DNA of 38,173 bases, from NCBI GenBank assembly GCA_025127975.1, contig JAHLYQ010000034.1:1-38173 (forward strand). Reading direction: 5' to 3'. The DNA comes from Synechococcus sp. CS-1331 (GTDB taxonomy: Bacteria > Cyanobacteriota > Cyanobacteriia > PCC-6307 > Cyanobiaceae). A program made the translations under genes and the position numbers. The first letter of the stretch is position 1. The number at the start of each line of letters is the position of its first letter. Positions 1 to 8,431 of this stretch are shown here, in pieces. Below the pieces are notes generated by a model. That model did no database searches. It saw nothing but the letters and a program-made list of their open reading frames with translations, and was not told where the DNA came from.

Positions 1-132
1 AGTCCGCATCTTGAATTCCAGTCGGAAGTGCGCTCATCACAGGCGGTCTCTACCTGGGATGCAACCGGAAATCAAACTGCCGTCAAGGGTTCAGCAGGGC
101 CGATGCTCGCCGCAAGCTGTCACGCCCCCTGA
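1..132. other. 5' edge with no recognisable gene
   Basis: All three forward frames were read. One is open from base 1 to the TGA at 130-132 and another to the TAA at 143-145, but neither product resembles a family I know and neither continues the aldehyde dehydrogenase. This may be the end of a gene outside the window or non-coding sequence. The missing N-terminus of the aldehyde dehydrogenase is not found here in any frame. Confidence 0.4.
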
Positions 133-237
133 ACGGATACGATAACTGAGCAGGCGCTCGAAACGTTCGAGTCCGCCAATGTCAAGGTCATCAATGCCGT
201 CGCCGCGCAGCAGTCATGGGCGAAAATTCAGCTCGAG

Positions 238-1521
238 ATGCGTCAAAAGCTTTTTTTACAAGCGCTTGACACCATCGAACCCGACTTAGATCGCTACGCA
301 TCCCGTATCTCCGACGAGATGTTTAAACCCGTCACCCAGGCGCGTCAAGAACTGGCTGGCGGAGTGGCCAAGCTGCGGCGGTTGTGCGACCTCGCGGAGG
401 ATGGGCTGCGTGAAAGGAGTATTTCCGCTGGAGGCAAAGACTTCGACTTCCGCATCCGGCGTATCCCGAAGGGCGTGATTTACACCATAGCGCCGTGGAA
501 TTACCCCTTCTTCACCGCGCTTAACAGCATCGGTCCGGCACTGCTGGCGGGCAATGTGGTTGTTCTCAAGCACGAAAATACCCCCTCGGTCGGGGAGCTT
601 TTCCAACGCATTTTCAATTCCATGGGCGGCATTAACGGCTTGTGCCAGCTTTTGTCCATAGACATCCCCACGTCAAACCGCGTCATTCTTGAATCCTCCA
701 TCGACCACATCGTCTTCACTGGTTCTGTTGCCGGTGGCGCATCCATCTCGAGGGTCGCCGCCCAACGCGCTGCCAATCCGCTGCTGCGTGAAGGCTTCCT
801 TCAGGTGTCCCTCGAACTTGGCGGCAGCGACGCGGCCTACGTGGCGGCCGATGCAGATCCTATTGCCGCGGCTCGGATGCTTGTCTCTACGGGACGGTTG
901 CATAACTCAGGCCAATCATGCTGCGCTATCAAGCGCCTTTTTCTGCATCGCACCATTGCTGAACCCTTCTTGGCCGAGGCCAAAATATTGATGGAGGCCG
1001 CTGTTTCCGGCAATCCGCACGACCCGCAGACCGAGCTGGGACCCCTCTACGGCGGACTCGCAGCCATAAATTCTCTTATGGAACTTGTGGAAGATGCTGT
1101 CGCCTCGGGCGCCCGCATCGAGACCGGCGGCAGCACCTTTGAGAAGGACGGCTTCACTTTTCTGCGTCCGACCCTTATGACCGGGGTGACCACGCGGATG
1201 CGTGTCATGCAGGAGGAGCCATTCGGACCGGTTCTTCCGGTGGCCGTGGTCGCCAATGATGAAGAAGCTCTTGGCCTAATCAACCACCCGCTGTTCGGAT
1301 TGACGACATCGGTTTTCACCCATAATCCTGCACTTCAGGAACGCATCCTTGTAGAGGCCCGATCGGGCACTATCTATTTCAACTGGTGCAACGACGTGCA
1401 TCCGGAGGTCGCCTGGAGCGGCTGGGGAAGGTCGGGCAACGGTATGGCTGCCATGTCAGAGCTCGGCTTCCAATCCCTGACGCGCGCGCAGTCGATCGTC
1501 AAAGCTCTCCCGTCGGCTTGA
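238..1521 (+). CDS. NAD(P)-dependent aldehyde dehydrogenase, N-terminus incomplete
   Basis: Oxidises an aldehyde to the acid with NAD(P)+; the substrate cannot be read from the sequence. Counting from the ATG at 238 (427 residues), the ALDH landmarks are in order: APWNYP at 85-90 (oxyanion Asn88), Lys111, the nucleotide-loop FTGS at 160-163, general base Glu193 in LELGG, catalytic Cys228 in NSGQSC, and EEPFGPVLPV near the C-terminus. The active site is therefore complete. ALDH-like coding clearly continues upstream of this ATG: the same frame is open from 133 and reads a helix like the family's N-terminal region. It has no ATG, GTG or TTG, and a TGA at 130-132 closes it. The usual first 15-20 residues are missing, so this is either a 5'-truncated gene or one with a lost start. 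Its bases and codons are less GC-rich than the genes that follow, which suggests transfer or a junction. Confident in family, not in the start or in function. Confidence 0.85.
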   Translation: MRQKLFLQALDTIEPDLDRYASRISDEMFKPVTQARQELAGGVAKLRRLCDLAEDGLRERSISAGGKDFDFRIRRIPKGVIYTIAPWNYPFFTALNSIGPALLAGNVVVLKHENTPSVGELFQRIFNSMGGINGLCQLLSIDIPTSNRVILESSIDHIVFTGSVAGGASISRVAAQRAANPLLREGFLQVSLELGGSDAAYVAADADPIAAARMLVSTGRLHNSGQSCCAIKRLFLHRTIAEPFLAEAKILMEAAVSGNPHDPQTELGPLYGGLAAINSLMELVEDAVASGARIETGGSTFEKDGFTFLRPTLMTGVTTRMRVMQEEPFGPVLPVAVVANDEEALGLINHPLFGLTTSVFTHNPALQERILVEARSGTIYFNWCNDVHPEVAWSGWGRSGNGMAAMSELGFQSLTRAQSIVKALPSA

Positions 1522-1615
1522 CCGCCCTAGGACGTTCACGGCGCTGCGGTCGCAGATCACTTACCGAGGCGATTGCTTTGAACAGACGGCGGATGGCGGG
1601 CTCCTTCTTGCGCTC

Positions 1616-1640
1616 GTCTGGTCTGGTCTGGTCTGGTCTA
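1616..1640. repeat. GTCTG pentanucleotide tandem repeat
   Basis: Four exact GTCTG units run from 1616 to 1635, and a fifth differs in its last base (GTCTA). The array lies about 30 bases upstream of the antitoxin ATG at 1671, in the 150-base gap after the aldehyde dehydrogenase. Such repeats can change length by slippage. Nothing here shows that it affects expression. The rest of the 1522-1670 gap holds nothing I recognise. Confidence 0.8.
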
Positions 1641-1670
1641 AATTGTGACCGCTGCTGCGTTCTCGGCGAG

Positions 1671-1943
1671 ATGGCAACTCCTTCGGCCGCTGGCGGCGGT
1701 GGTCGTCGCATGGTCAACATGCCGGAGGCCAAGGCCCACCTCTCACGCCTTGTGGAGGCGATTGAAACCGGTGCGGCAAGCGAGGTGGTGATCGCCCGCA
1801 ACGGCAGGCCGGTGGCGCGGCTCACCACCCTGCAGGAGCCTGCGCGGCCCCGGCGTCTGGGGGTGGCCCGCGGTCAGTTCACGGTTCCCGATTCGATCGA
1901 TGCCGCCAATCCGCTGATCGCCGAGCTGTTTAAGCAGCCCTGA
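1671..1943 (+). CDS. Phd/YefM-family antitoxin
   Basis: Antitoxin of a type II toxin-antitoxin pair; the family binds and neutralises its toxin and represses its own promoter. The 90-residue product has a Gly-rich start, then the Phd-type core (VNMPEAKAHLSRLVEAI, then VVIARNGRPVARL) and a C-terminal tail (PLIAELFKQP) of the type that contacts the toxin. The ATG at 1710 would remove only the Gly-rich leader and places Met-Val-Asn at the usual family start, so it is an equally good start. Its TGA (1941-1943) overlaps the first codons of the PIN toxin relic, the normal arrangement for such operons. With the toxin frameshifted, the antitoxin is probably an orphan. Confidence 0.85.
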   Translation: MATPSAAGGGGRRMVNMPEAKAHLSRLVEAIETGAASEVVIARNGRPVARLTTLQEPARPRRLGVARGQFTVPDSIDAANPLIAELFKQP

Positions 1944-2334
1944 TTCGCATCCTGCTCGATACCCACGCCTTTCTCTGGGCGATCAGTGATGAGCCCAGGC
2001 TGGGCCCGCGCAGCCGCAATCTGATCACCACCGAGGCCAGCAGCGTGCTGATCAGCTATGTGTCGCTCTGGGAGATCGCCTCAAGCACGCCCTGACTCGC
2101 AGCGACATGCCGCTCTCAGCCGCCCAGGCGATCCCATGGGCTCAGGAGTGCGGCTTCGAGCTCCTGCCGCTTGATCTTCCCTATCTGCTGACCCTCGAGC
2201 AGTTGCCCCTCCATCACCGCGATCCGTTTGACCGCCTGCTCGTGGCCCAGTCGATCAGCGAATCGCTGCTGCTGGTGAGCGCCGATGGGGCGTTTCATGC
2301 CTATGGCTGCCCGCTGCAGGACGCCCGCCGCTGA
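1940..2334 (+). pseudogene. PIN-domain (VapC-like) toxin, frameshifted
   Basis: PIN toxins are Mg-dependent RNases. The first segment (1940-2095) reads a classic N-terminus, RILLDTHAFLWAI, with the first catalytic Asp, and continues to SLWEIAS before a TGA at 2093-2095. The rest continues in another frame from about 2083 (KHALTRSDMPLSAAQAI), with HHRDPFDRLLVAQS and LLVSADGAFHAYG, to the stop at 2334. The join reads GCC-TC-AAG, where relatives have Ala-Ile-Lys, so loss of one base at about 2081 explains the break. The start is also damaged or unusual: the codon overlapping the antitoxin stop is CTG, where a GTG or ATG would be expected. Likely inactive, unless the break is a sequencing error. 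Confidence 0.85.
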
Positions 2335-2378
2335 AGGAGAGCTTGCGCAGGGGCTCGATCGCCGCAGCCCCAATGGCC

Positions 2379-2573
2379 TCACGGCAGCGGCAGCCTCTGC
2401 AGGCCTGCAAACCGTTCGAAATCGCGATCGAAACTCACCAGGCGCCAGCCATACAGCACCTGATCAGAGGCCTGGACTTCCCAGTAGTGAAGGGCGTGTT
2501 GGTGATGGCTGTGTTCCGGCCAGACCAACTCCAACCAGACATTCAGATCCGGCAGATCGGCTGTGGTGCTCAC
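2379..2573 (-). pseudogene. PIN-domain toxin with internal deletion
   Basis: The 64-residue open frame joins the two ends of a PIN toxin and lacks the middle. The N-terminal part, LPDLNVWLELVWPEHSHH, has the first acidic residue in the DLNVWL motif. It runs through the HYWEVQASDQVLYG segment straight into the C-terminal LVSFDRDFERFAGL, which carries the last acidic residues. Relatives are about 130-145 residues long, so about 75 residues, including the central Glu and Asp ligands, are gone in frame. Its ATG overlaps the TGA of the upstream antitoxin (ATGA), which confirms the operon. Catalysis looks impossible. Confidence 0.75.
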
Positions 2574-2815
2574 GGGTCGAGCAGATCGAACAGGCCGGCA
2601 TTGCTGAGCTGCTGCCCCTTGATTGCCAGCGACCCGTCCAGGCGCGGCAGGGTTGCTGCGGATCGCTTCAGCTCGGCGCGGGTGGCTGCGGCGCCGAGCC
2701 CTTGTTCCACGTAGCTGGGCAGCAATTGCTTGAGGGTGACACCCTCATTAGCCGTCCTGGCTTTCAGCCGTGCGAACAGCGGATCCGGCAGCTCCAGGGT
2801 CAAGGATTTGAGCAT
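2570..2815 (-). CDS. Ribbon-helix-helix-type antitoxin partner of truncated PIN toxin
   Basis: An 81-residue protein starting MLKSLTLELPDPLFARLKAR, a short strand followed by helices (TLKQLLPSYVEQGL), as in small RHH-type antitoxins, with a C-terminal toxin-binding-like tail (GLFDLLDP). The ATG at 2815 is preferred because everything upstream in that frame looks non-coding. The stop overlaps the toxin start by four bases. The partner toxin is internally deleted, so this antitoxin is likely an orphan. The family assignment rests on pattern and context, not on an exact domain match. Confidence 0.7.
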   Translation of the reverse strand: MLKSLTLELPDPLFARLKARTANEGVTLKQLLPSYVEQGLGAAATRAELKRSAATLPRLDGSLAIKGQQLSNAGLFDLLDP

Positions 2816-3050
2816 TTTAGTGCGCATCCATTGCGTCGCGATGCTCGGGCTCCACCACAAGGAGCCGCTCCAGCAGGTTCTCCAGATGCCCGCCGGCGCC
2901 TGCCGGGCACGCATCCTCTCCTCCACCAGGAGGCTGTCGCCGATGGACCCATGCCTCCCACCAGCACCAGGCGCAGCGGGTCGCAGTGAGGAGTGCCGTA
3001 AGCGCCACCAGTGTTATTGAACCGCGACGAAAAGTTCATTTTCTGCGAGA
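2816..3050 (-). other. Possible decayed coding sequence
   Basis: Between the antitoxin and the small gene at 3051, the minus strand shows protein-like stretches in three different frames: GAYGTPHCDPLRLVLVGGMG, then DSLLVEERMRARQAPA, then GHLENLLERLLVVEPEHRD ending at a stop at 2817-2819. Read together they could be one gene broken by two frameshifts. I do not recognise the family, and the alternative is chance. Confidence 0.25.
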
Positions 3051-3296
3051 TCAGGAAGCGGGCTGCTTTGGCGCCTGGAAACCCCCATTCACCTCCTGGT
3101 CCACCAGGGCATCGAGGGTCACGGCCGAGCGCACCAGGGCCTGGTAGCGCTGCACCACCCGGCGGTTGCGCTCTATCCAGTTGCCGGGATCACCGCTGGG
3201 CAGGCCCGTGCCATCCCCGGCCAGCAGCTCCAGGTCTTGTTGTTGGGCCAGCAGGGCGAGCACCAGGTCGTGGATGCGCTGGCGGCGGTCGCTCAT
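3051..3296 (-). CDS. Small hypothetical protein
   Basis: An 81-residue soluble protein from the ATG at 3296: MSDRRQRIHDLVLALLAQQQDLELLAGDG, then NWIERNRRVVQRYQALV, ending in a charged tail. It is rich in amphipathic helix, with no signal peptide or membrane segment. I do not recognise the family. The helix pattern and biased composition make it a plausible real gene. It lies head to head with cbiET, whose start is about 70 bases away. It could also be a third fragment of the damaged toxin-antitoxin island to its left. Confidence 0.5.
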   Translation of the reverse strand: MSDRRQRIHDLVLALLAQQQDLELLAGDGTGLPSGDPGNWIERNRRVVQRYQALVRSAVTLDALVDQEVNGGFQAPKQPAS

Positions 3297-3365
3297 GGAC
3301 GGGCGTGGGTGCTCTCGGCTGGGCATCATGGCTCCATTGGCAAGGACACCCTGGCGGAATTGGCC

Positions 3366-4655
3366 GTGTTGGAGGTGATCGGCACCGATGCCGGTGGTTT
3401 GGCCGGCTTGGCGCCCCCCAGCCTGGCCCTGGTGCGGGCTGCCGAGCTGCTGGTGGCTCCGGCCCGGCTGCTGGCGGAGCTGGAGCCCTGGTGGCGGGCC
3501 GAGCAGGCGGCCGGGCGCATCTCAGCGGGGAACCCTTGCCCCCAGCTTCTGGCCAGCGACCGGCCGGAGTTGATCTTTGGGGCCGCGGAGCAGGCCCTGG
3601 CGGCGGGCCGCCCGGCCGTGCTGCTCGCCAGCGGCGACCCCCTCTGGTTTGGCATCGGCCGCCTGTTGCTGCAGCGCTTCCCGGCGGCACAGCTGCGCTT
3701 TCACCCCGCCCCCAGCTCGCTGCAGCTGGCGTTTGCCCGCCTCGGCCGCCCCTGGCAGGACGCCAGCTGGATCAGCCTGCACGGCCGCGACCCCGAACCC
3801 CTGGCGACCGCCCTGCAGAAGCGCCCCAGTGCCCTGGCGGTGCTCACCGACCCAAGCCGCGGCGGCGCTGAGGAAGTGCGGCGGATCCTGGCGGCTTCAG
3901 GCCTGGAGGCGGCCTATACCTTTTGGCTGTGCGAGCGGCTGGGCCATCCGGCGGAGCGGGTGCAGCGGCTGGCCCCCGGGGCCTCCTTGCCCCTGGACTG
4001 CGATCCGCTGCACCTTGTGCTGCTGATCGCCGAGCCACCCGCTCCCGTCGCCCCCGCTTCCCTGCCCCTGTTTGGCCTCGAAGACGGCCTGTTCCTGCAG
4101 CACGACGACCGCCCCGGCCTGATGACCAAGCGGGAGGTGCGCATACAGCTGCTGGCCGATCTGGAGCTGCCAGAGGCCGGTGTGCTCTGGGACGTGGGCG
4201 CGGGCGTGGGCTCGGTGGGGCTTGAGGCCCTGCGGCTGCGGCCTGGCCTCAAGCTCTGGGCCCTGGAGGCCCGGGGCGGCTCTGCAGCCCTGATCGCTGC
4301 CAACGCCCAGCGGCTGGGGGTGGGGCCGGCGGGGATCAGCGAAGGCCGGGCGCCCGAGGCCCTGGCGCAACTCCCCGATCCCGACCGGGTGCTGATCGGG
4401 GGCGGCGGCCGCGAGCGGGCGGCCGTGCTGGCGGAGGTGCTGCAGCGGCTACGGCCCGGTGGCGTGGTGGTGATCCCCCTGGCCACACTGGAGGCCCTGG
4501 CGGAGTTGCGGCCCCTGCTGGAGCGGGCTGGCTGCGCCTTGGCGCTGGCCCAGCTCCAGGCCTGGCGGGGGGCGCCCTTGGCGGACGGCACCCGCCTAGC
4601 GCCGCTCAATCCGGTGTTAGTGCTGAAGGGGCGGCTGCCAGCCGCTGCAGATTGA
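3366..4655 (+). CDS. cobL: Precorrin-6Y C5,15-methyltransferase (decarboxylating), CbiE-CbiT fusion
   Basis: Methylates C5 and C15 of the corrin precursor and removes a carboxyl group, an intermediate step of cobalamin synthesis in the cytosol; S-adenosylmethionine is the donor. Counted from the GTG at 3366 (429 residues), the N-terminal CbiE tetrapyrrole methylase domain spans about 1-225 and starts LEVIGTDAGG, with the SGDPLWFGIG loop at 89-98. The CbiT domain begins near LMTKREVR (252-259) and has the SAM-binding DVGAGVGSVGLE at 276-287. Total length fits CobL/CbiET fusions. The frame is open further upstream, but the family begins right at this I-G-T-D strand. TTG at 3360 or 3369 are alternative starts. 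cobQ, a later step, lies 28 kb away in the same window. Confidence 0.92.
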   Translation: MLEVIGTDAGGLAGLAPPSLALVRAAELLVAPARLLAELEPWWRAEQAAGRISAGNPCPQLLASDRPELIFGAAEQALAAGRPAVLLASGDPLWFGIGRLLLQRFPAAQLRFHPAPSSLQLAFARLGRPWQDASWISLHGRDPEPLATALQKRPSALAVLTDPSRGGAEEVRRILAASGLEAAYTFWLCERLGHPAERVQRLAPGASLPLDCDPLHLVLLIAEPPAPVAPASLPLFGLEDGLFLQHDDRPGLMTKREVRIQLLADLELPEAGVLWDVGAGVGSVGLEALRLRPGLKLWALEARGGSAALIAANAQRLGVGPAGISEGRAPEALAQLPDPDRVLIGGGGRERAAVLAEVLQRLRPGGVVVIPLATLEALAELRPLLERAGCALALAQLQAWRGAPLADGTRLAPLNPVLVLKGRLPAAAD

Positions 4656-5101
4656 GAAGCCGCTGCCACAGCGCCGCCGGTGGGGCCTCGATCGCTAGCG
4701 CCTCACGGCAGCGCTCCAGCCAGCCTTCACGCTGCTGGAGCCGCTCGAGGGCCTTGTCCAGCCGGAACATCGCTCATCGCAGCTGGCTGCTGCAGTGTGC
4801 TGATCAGCTGGCGCCGGCGGGCGTAGAGGGCGGCCGCTTCCGCCGCGCTCAGGGTGCCAGTGCCCTGCACGTGCCAGGCCAGCTGGCGCAGGAGGGGATA
4901 GGCGGCCAGCGCGATCGTTTCTGCTTGCGGTGCGGCTCCAGCTTCGGCTCCGCCGTCCTCAGGGCTCTCCAGCTGGCCCAGGGACAGATCGAGGGCCTCC
5001 AGCACATTCATCAGTGCCCCGAGCGACACCGATGCTGCGCCCGTCTCGATGCGGTGCAGCGTCACCCTTGAAACTCCCGCAGCCGCTGGGGGCAACGGCA
5101 C
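4606..5101 (-). pseudogene. XRE-type HTH regulator (antitoxin-like), apparently broken
   Basis: The frame from the GTG at 5101 has the recognition half of an XRE helix-turn-helix (GVSRVTLHRIETGAASVSLG, then LMNVLEALDLSLG). It lacks the first HTH helices, and the bases upstream do not supply them in any frame. A helical region follows (AAYPLLRQLAWHVQG, then SAAEAAALYARRRQLI) and the frame closes at 4727. A second frame from 4770 to 4606 reads FRLDKALERLQQREGWLERC, which looks like the natural continuation, so one base is probably missing near 4768. Its end overlaps the 3' end of cbiET on the other strand. Such single-HTH proteins with this tail often pair with toxins; no toxin is seen beside it. 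Function is uncertain; loss of the DNA-binding half suggests a relic. Confidence 0.45.
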
Positions 5102-5185
5102 TGGGGGGGAGGCGCGGCAGATGGCACGGGATCACCAGCTCAGATGTTTCCCATTCTGGTCAACCGGATGGCTCCCGGCTGCAGC

Positions 5186-5686
5186 TCAGGGTGTGGCCGG
5201 GCCCCCAAGTGCCTCAATCCGCACCGGGGTGCCCACCCTGATCCCGAGTGCTTCGGCCTGGCCGCCTGCCAGCTCCAGCACGCCGTCCACGGCCTGGTCG
5301 GGGCCGTAGCTGCGGCAGGGCAGGCTCATGCAGGGTTGGGCATGGGCCTCAATGGCCACCACCCGGCCGCCCAGCACAAAAACCATGTCGAGGGGCTCGG
5401 GGGTGCGGTGCATCCAGAAGCGGGCCAGGGAGGGTGGGCTGTAGGGGAACCACATGCCCCGCAGGGGCGGCAGGGGCCCCCGGAGTTGCATGCCCCTGCT
5501 CTGTTCGTGGGATTCATCGGCCACTTCCAGCTCGAGGCAACGGCCGTTCTCCAGGCACCAGCGGGCCTCGATCGGCAGCTGCTGGGGCGGCGGTGAGAAG
5601 CCGCAGAGCAGGGCCGCCACCCCAGACAGGGCCACTCCATACATGGCCAAGCCTGGCACCAGCCCTTGCCAGCCCCGCCCTCCCAT
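5186..5686 (-). CDS. DUF192 family protein, membrane-anchored or exported
   Basis: A 166-residue DUF192 protein. Residues 8-30 form a hydrophobic segment (signal peptide or anchor). The DUF192 core follows: a short strand ending in LELEVADE, the QSRGMQLRGPLPPLRGMWF block, then MVFVLGGRVVAIEAHAQPC and VLELAGGQAEALGI. The biochemical role of the family is not known; many members are periplasmic. Its ATG shares one base with the TGA of the response regulator upstream, so it is the last gene of the nadK-regulator-DUF192 operon. Confident in family; no function inferred. Confidence 0.9.
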   Translation of the reverse strand: MGGRGWQGLVPGLAMYGVALSGVAALLCGFSPPPQQLPIEARWCLENGRCLELEVADESHEQSRGMQLRGPLPPLRGMWFPYSPPSLARFWMHRTPEPLDMVFVLGGRVVAIEAHAQPCMSLPCRSYGPDQAVDGVLELAGGQAEALGIRVGTPVRIEALGGPATP

Positions 5687-6354
5687 CAGGCGCTGCCCTC
5701 CAACTGGGGCATGCCCTGGCTCAGGCAGTAGCCCTGGCCCCGGATTGTGTGGATCAGCCGCTGCTCGCCTCCCTCTTCGAGCTTGTGGCGCAAATAGCGC
5801 ACATACACCTCGATCACGTTGCTGGTGGTGCCCTGGTCGTCATTCCACACCTGGCGCAGGATCAGGTCCCGGCCCACCACCGTGCCCTTGCGCTCCAGCA
5901 GCAGCATTAGCAGTTGGTATTCGCGCGCCGTCAGGCCCACGGGCCGGGATCCCCGCTTGACCTGACGGGTGCTGGGGTTCACCACCAGGTCGCCCACCTG
6001 CAGTAGCTGGACTGGAATATTGGTGCGGCGGCTGCGGTCCAGGTGCAACCTCAAGCGCATCAGCAGATCGCTGGGGCCAATGCTGGAGAGCCAGAAGTCG
6101 TTGGCGCCAGAACTGAGGCAGAGAACCCTGGCCTCCACCGTGTCCTCGCCCACATCGAGCAGTATCGGCAGGTCGCCCCATTGGGCCCGCAACGCCGGGA
6201 TGCGGCCGGCCTGGTCGGCGGAGAGCAGCACCGCATCGGGTGCCGGGGCTGCAGGAGCGCGGGCAGCGCTGCAGCAGGTGTATCCAGAGGCCTCCAGCCG
6301 CGCGGCCAGGGCTTCAGCCTCCTCTCCCACCAGCAGGATCAGCGGTTCACTCAT
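5686..6354 (-). CDS. OmpR-type response regulator with degenerate receiver domain
   Basis: A 222-residue two-domain regulator from the ATG at 6354, whose ATGA overlap with the nadK stop supports the start. Residues 1-105 keep the receiver-domain length and hydrophobic strands ([27 protein letters not shown]). The phosphoacceptor Asp is replaced: the strand reads DAVLLSADQ, with Ser45 at its place. The conserved Lys after the GA(D/N)D motif is also lost (ANDFWLSS). Residues 115-212 are a normal winged-helix DNA-binding domain ([43 protein letters not shown]). It therefore binds DNA but probably does not take phosphate from a histidine kinase. Cyanobacteria have known atypical regulators of this type such as NblR; I cannot tell whether this is an orthologue. 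Confidence 0.85.
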   Translation of the reverse strand: MSEPLILLVGEEAEALAARLEASGYTCCSAARAPAAPAPDAVLLSADQAGRIPALRAQWGDLPILLDVGEDTVEARVLCLSSGANDFWLSSIGPSDLLMRLRLHLDRSRRTNIPVQLLQVGDLVVNPSTRQVKRGSRPVGLTAREYQLLMLLLERKGTVVGRDLILRQVWNDDQGTTSNVIEVYVRYLRHKLEEGGEQRLIHTIRGQGYCLSQGMPQLEGSA

Positions 6355-7268
6355 GGGGCCATGCCGTTGCCGGGTTTGGCCACATGGGGCAACCCCCAGC
6401 CGAGCTTGTTGCGCAGCACCTGAAAAAACTCGTGGTCTGCCAGGCGCACAAAGCGGGCCGGTTGCTCGCTGCGCCGCACCAGCACGCGGTCTTCCGGCCA
6501 GATGTAACTGCCGGCACTGCCATCGACCACCATCATCAGCCGCTCGGGGGTGGCTGGAAAGACGGTCACCGGTTCCCGGTCGCTGAAGACCAGGGCCCGC
6601 GATGCCAGCGAGTGGGGTGCGATCGGCGTGAGCTGCAGCACGGGACAGTCGGGCGTGATCACCGGGCCGCCGGCGCTGAGGGCATAGGCGGTGGAGCCAG
6701 TTGGGGTGGCGAGGATCACTCCGTCTGCGGCGATGTCCACGGGGGCGTGGCGGCCGATGGCGATCTCGAAGTGGCACATCGAGGTGAGGGGCTCGCGGTG
6801 TAGGGCCATCTCGTTGAGACAGAGCACTTCCCAGCGGCGTTGCTCGCCGCGCATCACGCTGACGATCAGCATCGTGCGCTCCTCCACCGTCCACTCGCCG
6901 CTGAGCACCTGGTCCAGCGCCGCCTCCAGTTCGTTGAGGTAGGCCTCCGCCAGAAAGCCCAGATGGCCTGTGTTGACCGTGAGGATCGGCACGCCGATGG
7001 GTGCGGTTTGGCGGGCGGCCGAGAGCACGGTGCCGTCGCCGCCGAGCACCACGGCCAGGCTGAGGTCGGGGGCGAAGTTTGCCGGCACGCAGGCCGCGTA
7101 GCCGCGGCTGCGCAGATGCTGGTCTGGGTTGGCGAAACCCACCATGCCGCCGGAGCTGCTGACCCGCACCACGCCATAGCCGGCCGCCTTGAATCGGGCC
7201 TCGATGGCATCGGCAGTGGCCAGGGCCACGCCCTTGCCGTCATTCACGATCAGTCCGACGCGGGGCAC
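6351..7268 (-). CDS. nadK: NAD kinase
   Basis: Phosphorylates NAD+ to NADP+ with ATP in the cytosol, which sets the size of the NADP pool used by photosynthesis. The 305-residue protein has the diagnostic GGDGT at 76-80, the NE motif in LNEMALHR at 152-153, and the glycine-rich [14 protein letters not shown] at 182-195. The start ATG at 7268 gives the usual N-terminus ([15 protein letters not shown]). It is first of three overlapping minus-strand genes: nadK, a DNA-binding regulator and a DUF192 protein. Length and motifs are complete. Confidence 0.97.
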   Translation of the reverse strand: MPRVGLIVNDGKGVALATADAIEARFKAAGYGVVRVSSSGGMVGFANPDQHLRSRGYAACVPANFAPDLSLAVVLGGDGTVLSAARQTAPIGVPILTVNTGHLGFLAEAYLNELEAALDQVLSGEWTVEERTMLIVSVMRGEQRRWEVLCLNEMALHREPLTSMCHFEIAIGRHAPVDIAADGVILATPTGSTAYALSAGGPVITPDCPVLQLTPIAPHSLASRALVFSDREPVTVFPATPERLMMVVDGSAGSYIWPEDRVLVRRSEQPARFVRLADHEFFQVLRNKLGWGLPHVAKPGNGMAP

Positions 7269-7341
7269 CGATCGGGGGGCGGGGAGTTGCTTGAGTTTAT
7301 GGGCCCAGTTTCAGCTAGCTCGCCCCAGGGCTCCTGTTGTC

Positions 7342-8349
7342 CTAAAACTGCTCCAGAAAGCGCAGGTCACTGGTGTACAGACGGCGGATGTCATCGATGC
7401 CGTGGCGCACCATGCAGAACCGCTCCACTCCTAGGCCCGCCGCAAAGCCGCTCCAGCGTTCCGGATCGAGGCCCATGCCGGTGAGCACGGCGGGGTCGAC
7501 CATGCCGCAGCCCATCACCTCCAGCCAGCGGCCCCGCCACTGCACATCCACCTCGGCGCTGGGCTCGGTGAAGGGGAAGTAGCTGGCCCGGAAGCGCACG
7601 GGCAGGTCGCCAAAAAACTGCTGCAGGAAGGCCGTCACGGTGCCGCGCAGGTGGCTGAAATCCAGGCCCTCATCGATGGCCAGCACCTCCACCTGGTGGA
7701 ACACCGGCGAATGGGTGGCATCCACCGGGTCGCGCCGATACACCCGGCCAGGGGCGACCACCCGCACCGGCGGCGGGTTCTGTTCCAGGTAGCGGATCTG
7801 CACAGGTGAAGTGTGGGTGCGCAGCAGGCGGCCCTCCCCCAGGTAGAAGGTGTCTTGCATATCCCGGGCCGGATGGTGCTCCGGGATGTTGAGGGCGCTG
7901 AAGTTGTAGTGGTCGGTTTCGATCTCAGGCCCCTCTGAAACCCGATACCCCAGCCCACTGAAGATGTCGACGATCTCTTCGATCGTGCTGATCAGCGGGT
8001 GGCGATGCCCCGCTGGGGTGTAGCTGCAGGGGGCCGTGACATCCAGGCTCTCCCGGGCGATGCGCTCTGCCATGGCAGCGGTTTTCACCGCTTTCAGCCG
8101 CTCGCCGAGCAGGTTTTGCACCTGCTCCTTGAGCACGTTGGCCCGCTGGCCGATCAGGGGCCGTTCGTCGCCGGGCAACTTGCCCATGGCCCCCAGCAGG
8201 CCGGAGAGGCGCCCCTTCTTGCCCAGCAGGCCCACCCGCAGCTCCTCCAGCTCGGCGGCGGTTGTGGCAGTGGAGATCTCAGCTGCCGCCTCGCTCTCAA
8301 GCGCCACAAGCTGGTCGGTGAGCTGCTGCAGGGACACGGTGGCGCTCAC
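7342..8349 (-). CDS. pheS: Phenylalanine-tRNA ligase alpha subunit
   Basis: Catalytic subunit of the alpha2-beta2 phenylalanyl-tRNA synthetase. From the GTG at 8349 it has 335 residues, the usual PheS length. The N-terminal coiled-coil arm spans about 1-90 ([37 protein letters not shown]). The class II core follows: [20 protein letters not shown], then [51 protein letters not shown], and motif 3 [14 protein letters not shown]. The frame stays open far upstream, but that extension is a shadow of surE on the other strand. The GTG start is 82 bases from the surE ATG, so the two diverge from a short shared region. pheT is not in the window. Confidence 0.96.
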   Translation of the reverse strand: MSATVSLQQLTDQLVALESEAAAEISTATTAAELEELRVGLLGKKGRLSGLLGAMGKLPGDERPLIGQRANVLKEQVQNLLGERLKAVKTAAMAERIARESLDVTAPCSYTPAGHRHPLISTIEEIVDIFSGLGYRVSEGPEIETDHYNFSALNIPEHHPARDMQDTFYLGEGRLLRTHTSPVQIRYLEQNPPPVRVVAPGRVYRRDPVDATHSPVFHQVEVLAIDEGLDFSHLRGTVTAFLQQFFGDLPVRFRASYFPFTEPSAEVDVQWRGRWLEVMGCGMVDPAVLTGMGLDPERWSGFAAGLGVERFCMVRHGIDDIRRLYTSDLRFLEQF

Positions 8350-8431
8350 GGCGGGTGCGGAGGGAGACGAGACTTTAAGTAGGCGCCCCAGCGCTGGGCC
8401 GTTACGTTGCGGCGAGATCGCCCTTCGACCG

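Noticed and set aside
5688..6894. Long open frame extending the response regulator upstream to 6894
   Set aside because: The extension is antisense-free but lies inside nadK in another frame and reads as low-complexity Arg/Pro/Gly; it is a shadow of nadK.
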